This document shows, one piece after another, positions 4,589-8,598 of a stretch of DNA of 8,598 nucleotides. This DNA is from Candidatus Krumholzibacteriia bacterium (lineage in GTDB: Bacteria; Krumholzibacteriota; Krumholzibacteriia; LZORAL124-64-63). Numbering within the stretch: the first letter of the stretch is position 1; each line of letters opens with the position of its first letter. Made by a program: the position numbers and the translations under genes. The stretch covers positions 1-8,598 of the forward strand of contig DAOVTU010000091.1 of assembly GCA_030632925.1 (NCBI GenBank), written 5' to 3'. The notes below the pieces were generated by a model that saw only the letters and a list, made by a program, of their open reading frames with translations, did not search any database and was not told the DNA's origin.

Positions 4589-6655
4589 ATGAAACGGATC
4601 TTACTTGTCGCCCTGGCCCTGACTCTGTTTGCGCTGCCTGCCTCGGCGGCGGTTCCGCGCACTTTCAACATCCAGGGCATCTTGACCGACGACACGGGCA
4701 TCACCCTGCCGGATGCTACCTACCAGGTGGATTTCCTGCTGTGGAACACCAACTTCGGCGGCGCGCTGGTCTGGTCTGAAAGCATCCCGATCACACAGAC
4801 CAACGGCGTTTTCGAGGCGGCCCTGGGCCACGCGGTGAGCTTGGATCCGGACATTTTCACAACGCCGTTGTGGCTGAGCATGATGATCGATGGAGGGGCT
4901 GCGACCATGCCTCGCATCGAAATGACCTCGGTGGCTTCGGCCATGATCGCCGCTGCGATTGAGCCTGGCGCCGCAGTCCGCAGCCTCAATGGGCTGGCCG
5001 ACAATGTGGTGCTCGTAGCGGGCACCAACGTGAGCATTACGCAGGTTGATACGACTCTGGTGATCTCGGCGACGGCCGGTGCCGGTGGTGACGATGGGGA
5101 TTGGGTCATCACCGGCGACGACCTGCACCACATACCGGGCCGCGTGCATGTGGGTGTGGCTTCAATCTGGTCCAAGGATGTCGGCGACCCCACTCGCGCC
5201 CAAACTCACGCCCCGGATCCGGTCTTTGGCAAGTTCACGGTTGAGGGGGCCAATGAGGGCATCAAGAGCATCCTGTTCGACAACGACAACGTGTCCGATG
5301 CCCGCACCGCGATCTATGCCCGCCGCCAACGCGGTTCCATCCGCAACGATGGTTACGGCTACGGGGTGAACGAGGCCAACACCGCCATCACCGGGTTCAA
5401 CGACTGGGGCGACAGCTACACCTTTGGCGTGGCTGGCTATTCGTGGTGGGATTACCCCCGCACCGGCGCGGTATTTGGAGCCCGGCACAGCGGCACCACC
5501 TGGGCGGCGCTGGCCTACAATGACTCCAGCGATGTGGGCTGGGGCGTTTACACGAATGACAACATCTTTGCGGGCTCGTACATCCAGGCGCCGGCGCTGA
5601 AGCTGACCGGCGGCGCAGCGGCCGGTTACGTTCTGACCAGCGACACCAACGGCAACGCCACCTGGCAAGCTCCCGGAGCCGCAGCGGCGGACACCAACTG
5701 GACAGTTTCGGGTGACAACCTGAGCCGCACCTCGACCGGCGCGGTGGCCATTGGCACCGACCAGCCCCACACCCTTGGCGGCTGGGATATCAATACGACC
5801 ATGCAGGTGTCTGCCACCCTGGCTTCGGCACTGTGCCTGGACATTACCCTGCCGTCGTTGTCCCGGGCTTCGCTCACCCACTCCTTCGACGGCCTCTATT
5901 TTGGTTGGACCGACGACTATGCCGTCAACAGCACCCAGGCCTATCGCATGGCCCCGGGTACTTTCGAAACTTTTAACCCGTCCGGCGACACTGCTATCAA
6001 GTTGCTCAGCGGTGACAGCAATTCCACGGGTTCCCAATTGAGCCTCTACGGAACGACGTCAACGACAATACCCGCGATCATTCTGGATTCCCAGACCGGT
6101 GCCAGCGCCAGCCAGGTTGGCGGCTACATGAAGCTGCAGAACACCGCCGGCGTCACCGAAGTCACCGTCACCGCCAGCCACAACGGCAGTGGCATCGGCC
6201 GGGTGATAACACCCGTGCTGGAAATCACCGGCGGATCCGATCTTTCCGAACAGTTCGATCTTGGTGATGTCAGTGCGCTGACCAAGCCCGGCATGGTCGT
6301 GAGCATCGACCCCGAAAGTCCGGGCCAACTGACCCTAAGTGGCAAGGCCTACGACCGGCGGGTGGCCGGCGTGATCAGTGGCGCCGGCGGCGTGAACACC
6401 GGCATGGTCATGGGCCAAAAGGGTTCCGTGGCCGATGGAGAATTCCCGGTCGCGCTGGTCGGACGGGTCTACGTCTGGGCCGACGCCTCCAGTGGCCCCA
6501 TCGAACCGGGTGACCTGCTGACCACTGCCGAGCTTCCCGGACACGCCATGAAAGTGACCGACCACACCCTGGCCACAGGTGCCATTCTGGGCAAGGCCAT
6601 GACAGGGCTCACCGAAGGCCAGGGTCTGATCTTGACCCTGGTTTCGTTGCAGTAG
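4589..6655 (+). CDS. Secreted fibre-like protein with conserved C-terminal head domain
   Basis: This 688-residue exported protein starts at ATG 4589, with AAGGA (4577-4581) at 7 nt; ATGs at 4586 and 4562 are alternatives. The signal peptide is residues 1-20 (LPASA-AVPR). Residues ~22-125 form an N-terminal module (VPRTFNIQGILTD, then VWSES...TNGVFEAALG) widespread at the start of secreted proteins in uncultured FCB-type bacteria. Residues ~131-165 read SLNGLADNVVLVAGTNVSI, as in phage tail-fibre-like linkers. Two related segments follow, DWVITGDDL...GRVHVG (171-189) and NWTVSGDNL...GAVAIG (370-389). GYVLTSDTNGNATWQ (346-360) is another fibre-type motif. Residues ~548-688 are a conserved head: GGSDLSEQF, VAGVISGAGGVN, GRVYVWADAS, PGDLLTT, PGHAMK and GKAMTGL. 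No catalytic motif was seen. A structural or adhesive surface role is inferred. It lies 28 nt after the sorting-domain gene and 8 nt before the propeller gene. Confidence 0.8.
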   Translation: MKRILLVALALTLFALPASAAVPRTFNIQGILTDDTGITLPDATYQVDFLLWNTNFGGALVWSESIPITQTNGVFEAALGHAVSLDPDIFTTPLWLSMMIDGGAATMPRIEMTSVASAMIAAAIEPGAAVRSLNGLADNVVLVAGTNVSITQVDTTLVISATAGAGGDDGDWVITGDDLHHIPGRVHVGVASIWSKDVGDPTRAQTHAPDPVFGKFTVEGANEGIKSILFDNDNVSDARTAIYARRQRGSIRNDGYGYGVNEANTAITGFNDWGDSYTFGVAGYSWWDYPRTGAVFGARHSGTTWAALAYNDSSDVGWGVYTNDNIFAGSYIQAPALKLTGGAAAGYVLTSDTNGNATWQAPGAAAADTNWTVSGDNLSRTSTGAVAIGTDQPHTLGGWDINTTMQVSATLASALCLDITLPSLSRASLTHSFDGLYFGWTDDYAVNSTQAYRMAPGTFETFNPSGDTAIKLLSGDSNSTGSQLSLYGTTSTTIPAIILDSQTGASASQVGGYMKLQNTAGVTEVTVTASHNGSGIGRVITPVLEITGGSDLSEQFDLGDVSALTKPGMVVSIDPESPGQLTLSGKAYDRRVAGVISGAGGVNTGMVMGQKGSVADGEFPVALVGRVYVWADASSGPIEPGDLLTTAELPGHAMKVTDHTLATGAILGKAMTGLTEGQGLILTLVSLQ

Positions 6656-6663
6656 GAGTGGCT

Positions 6664-8598
6664 GTGAACAGGATATTACACCTCGGGTTGGCGGTTTTGA
6701 CGGTGCTTTTGGCAGGCACGGCAATGCGCCAGTTCGGAACTGCGCCAATGCCGGATTCGGCGGGCCAGCCAGCAGACCTGGGCCGTAGCGAGCACGCAAT
6801 TCAAGCCAAGATCGAACGCAAACAGGCAAAGCTGGCGGGAAGCTTCGAGAAGCCCGAGAACCCCGACGGGATTGCCAAAGAACGCATGGACGCCCGTTGG
6901 CATCCGGAAGGCACCAGCCTCATCGAACTGAAAATCGAGGCGATGCAGCACACGGAAAAAATGCCGGGTCTGGCTCAGGACAAGGATGCCGGGCTCTGGA
7001 ACTGGGACTGGCTGGGGCCGGGCAACATCGGCGGTCGAGTACGGTCTATTCTCGTGCATCCCACCAACAAGGATATTCTCTGGGCCGGCAGTGCCGGTGG
7101 TGGCGTCTGGAAGACCACCGATGGCGGCAACAGTTGGTACCCGTTGCAAAATTTCATGCCATCGATGGCTATCAGCGCTCTGGTGATGGACCCCAACAAC
7201 CCCGACATCATCTATGCGGCCACGGGCGAAGGTCTGGTATCAGGTGCCGCACCGAGTGCCGGCATTTTCAAGAGCACCAACGGCGGCGGCACCTGGCAAC
7301 AGTTGCCCAACAGTCACGATCCCAACGATGGCTATGCCATCAATGACCTGATCATCCACCCCACCAATAGCAACATCCTGTTTGCGGCGGTGGCCCGCTG
7401 GGGCCGCAACTCCGGCCAGGGCCATATTTGGCGCAGCAACGACGCCGGCCAGACCTGGGCCGAGGTTTTGGAAACACCAACGGCGGCCATGGATCTGGCC
7501 ATCGACACGGACAATCCCAACGTCGTGATCATGAGTTACTACAACGGTGTCTACCGTTCGCACATCAACGGCAACGCCGGCACTTGGCGCAAATTTTCGA
7601 CGGGCCTGCCGGGTGAACTGCCATTCGATACGGGACGCACATCTTTTGCCTTTGGTGACGGCAACGACACTGTTTTTGCGTCCTGCGACGTGCCCATTGC
7701 CCCCGGCGCCGCTCAAGGAGAGATCTGGCGTTCGCTGGACAATGGCGTGACCTGGGCAAAACGCAGCGCGCCTCTGCATCTGGGCAAGCAAGGCCACTAC
7801 GATAACGTGATCTGGATGGAACCCGGCAGCACGGGATCGATCATGTTTGGCGGCATCAATCTCTACAAAAGCATCGACGGCGGCGCGACCAACACGGTGA
7901 TGAGCAACTGGGCCCTTTACCATGGCGGCGGTTCGGCCCACGCCGACCAACATGCCATCGTGCCAGCCAACGACTACGGGAATGGCTCGCTGACCATCTA
8001 CTTCGGTAATGACGGCGGAGTGCAGATGAATACCAAGGGGTTCCTCGCCACCCCGACCTGGGGCTGGTTCAACCTCGCCAACAATCTGGGCATCACGCAA
8101 TTCTACAATGCGGATGCGTCTCCGGACGGGGACCTGATCCTGGGCGGTACCCAGGACAACGACGACCTGCGGTACACCCGCACTTCGGGCGCCCAGAATT
8201 GGTACCAGGCCGAAACCGGTGACGGAACCTACTGCGCCATAAATCCTCTCGACACCGACATCGTCTACGGTTCATACGTGCATTTGAAGATTGAAAAGAG
8301 CACCAACGGTGGCCTGTCCTATTTTGACAGCTTCTCGGGGCTGGCCGACGCCGGGATCGACACCCAGTCGCTCTTTATCGCACCTTTCGCCATGGACAAG
8401 CTGGCGCCCAGCAACCTGATCGCAGGCGGCTGGTCCATTTGGCGTTCGAGCAATCATGCGGGCAGCTGGTCGGAGGTATTGACACCACGCCCCGGTTTAC
8501 CCCGGTGTTCAGCCATCGAAATCAGCCCGATAGACGGCCGGCAAGTCGTGTGGGCCGGCTACACAGATGGAACGATCTGGCGCACGGAAAACTACACC
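6664..8598 (+). CDS. Secreted Asp-box (BNR/sortilin-like) beta-propeller protein, 3' truncated by window
   Basis: GTG 6664 follows AGGAG (6654-6658) by 5 nt, and the frame is open for 645 codons to the window edge. A signal peptide (core ILHLGLAVLTVLLAG, cleavage near residue 20) precedes a charged linker (~31-108). A propeller then opens with WNWDWLGPGNIGGRV (112-126). Asp boxes (S/T-x-D/N-x-G-x-T/S-W-like) recur at 151-158 (TTDGGNSW), 204-211 (STNGGGTW), 258-265 (SNDAGQTW), 357-364 (SLDNGVTW), 403-409 (SIDGGAT), 546-552 (STNGGLSY) and weakly at 595-602. HPTN/DPNNP strands (132, 176, 232) mark blades. This fold is shared by sialidase-like, GH74 xyloglucanase-like and sortilin/VPS10 proteins; the repeats alone do not show catalysis. 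FCB relatives often end in a PNPFNP sorting domain, which would lie beyond the window. Its gene is 8 nt after the fibre-like gene, so co-transcription is likely. Confidence 0.85.
   Translation, partial: MNRILHLGLAVLTVLLAGTAMRQFGTAPMPDSAGQPADLGRSEHAIQAKIERKQAKLAGSFEKPENPDGIAKERMDARWHPEGTSLIELKIEAMQHTEKMPGLAQDKDAGLWNWDWLGPGNIGGRVRSILVHPTNKDILWAGSAGGGVWKTTDGGNSWYPLQNFMPSMAISALVMDPNNPDIIYAATGEGLVSGAAPSAGIFKSTNGGGTWQQLPNSHDPNDGYAINDLIIHPTNSNILFAAVARWGRNSGQGHIWRSNDAGQTWAEVLETPTAAMDLAIDTDNPNVVIMSYYNGVYRSHINGNAGTWRKFSTGLPGELPFDTGRTSFAFGDGNDTVFASCDVPIAPGAAQGEIWRSLDNGVTWAKRSAPLHLGKQGHYDNVIWMEPGSTGSIMFGGINLYKSIDGGATNTVMSNWALYHGGGSAHADQHAIVPANDYGNGSLTIYFGNDGGVQMNTKGFLATPTWGWFNLANNLGITQFYNADASPDGDLILGGTQDNDDLRYTRTSGAQNWYQAETGDGTYCAINPLDTDIVYGSYVHLKIEKSTNGGLSYFDSFSGLADAGIDTQSLFIAPFAMDKLAPSNLIAGGWSIWRSSNHAGSWSEVLTPRPGLPRCSAIEISPIDGRQVVWAGYTDGTIWRTENYT

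Noticed and set aside
5162..6037. Minus-strand frame of 291 codons opposite the fibre-like gene
   Set aside because: It is antisense to a coherent secreted protein, has no signal or domain, and has low-complexity composition.
7240..8100. Minus-strand frame of 286 codons opposite the propeller gene
   Set aside because: The plus strand carries regular Asp boxes throughout this stretch, and the antisense product has no recognisable features.
1..8598. CRISPR array, tRNA, rRNA, insertion sequence or phage module
   Set aside because: No regularly spaced repeats, cloverleaf sequence, transposase motif or terminal inverted repeats were seen. The tail-fibre-like motifs belong to an exported protein with a signal peptide, and no other phage genes are near.

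Overview
The window is GC-rich and mostly plus-strand coding. It probably comes from a Gram-negative bacterium of the FCB superphylum or a neighbouring uncultured lineage (Krumholzibacteriota, Eisenbacteria or Latescibacterota type). The reasons are the many exported proteins and lipoproteins, PNPFNP-type C-terminal sorting (FlgD-like Ig) domains, and a fibre-like protein of a style common in those genomes. The assignment is inference from protein style, not from a marker gene.

Left edge (1-410): the first ~120 bases hold the 5' end of a minus-strand gene that leaves the window and begins with a clear signal peptide. A good sigma70-type promoter for it (TTGACC, 17 nt, TAGAAT) lies at 211-239, and its -35 box is embedded in a perfect 14-bp palindrome. 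A second, larger near-palindrome of 29 nt sits at 384-412, just in front of the plus-strand genes.

Carbohydrate-type locus (409-3260): a lipoprotein gene is split by an apparent one-base frameshift near 1050. Rejoined, it encodes a lipoprotein of about 477 residues: a jelly-roll-like module, a BIG2-like Ig domain and a second jelly-roll-like module. It is followed by a ROK-family regulator (1884-3152). Overlapping the regulator's stop is the start of another lipoprotein, which collapses after its lipobox into a short C-terminal tail of the same jelly-roll class. The grouping suggests a regulated glycan-recognition or sugar-use locus that is partly decayed.

Decayed stretch (3261-3786): about 200 bases without a recognisable gene, then a signal peptide joined almost directly to a PNPFNP sorting domain, with frame disturbances and no standard start codon. 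A strong intrinsic terminator at 3821-3853 closes this half.

Secretion operon (3997-8598): three closely spaced genes, each with a Shine-Dalgarno sequence and an export signal. They encode a small sorting-domain protein, a 688-residue fibre-like protein with a conserved C-terminal head domain, and an Asp-box (BNR/sortilin-like) beta-propeller protein that runs off the right edge. They probably act together at the cell surface or outside the cell, but no specific function can be assigned.
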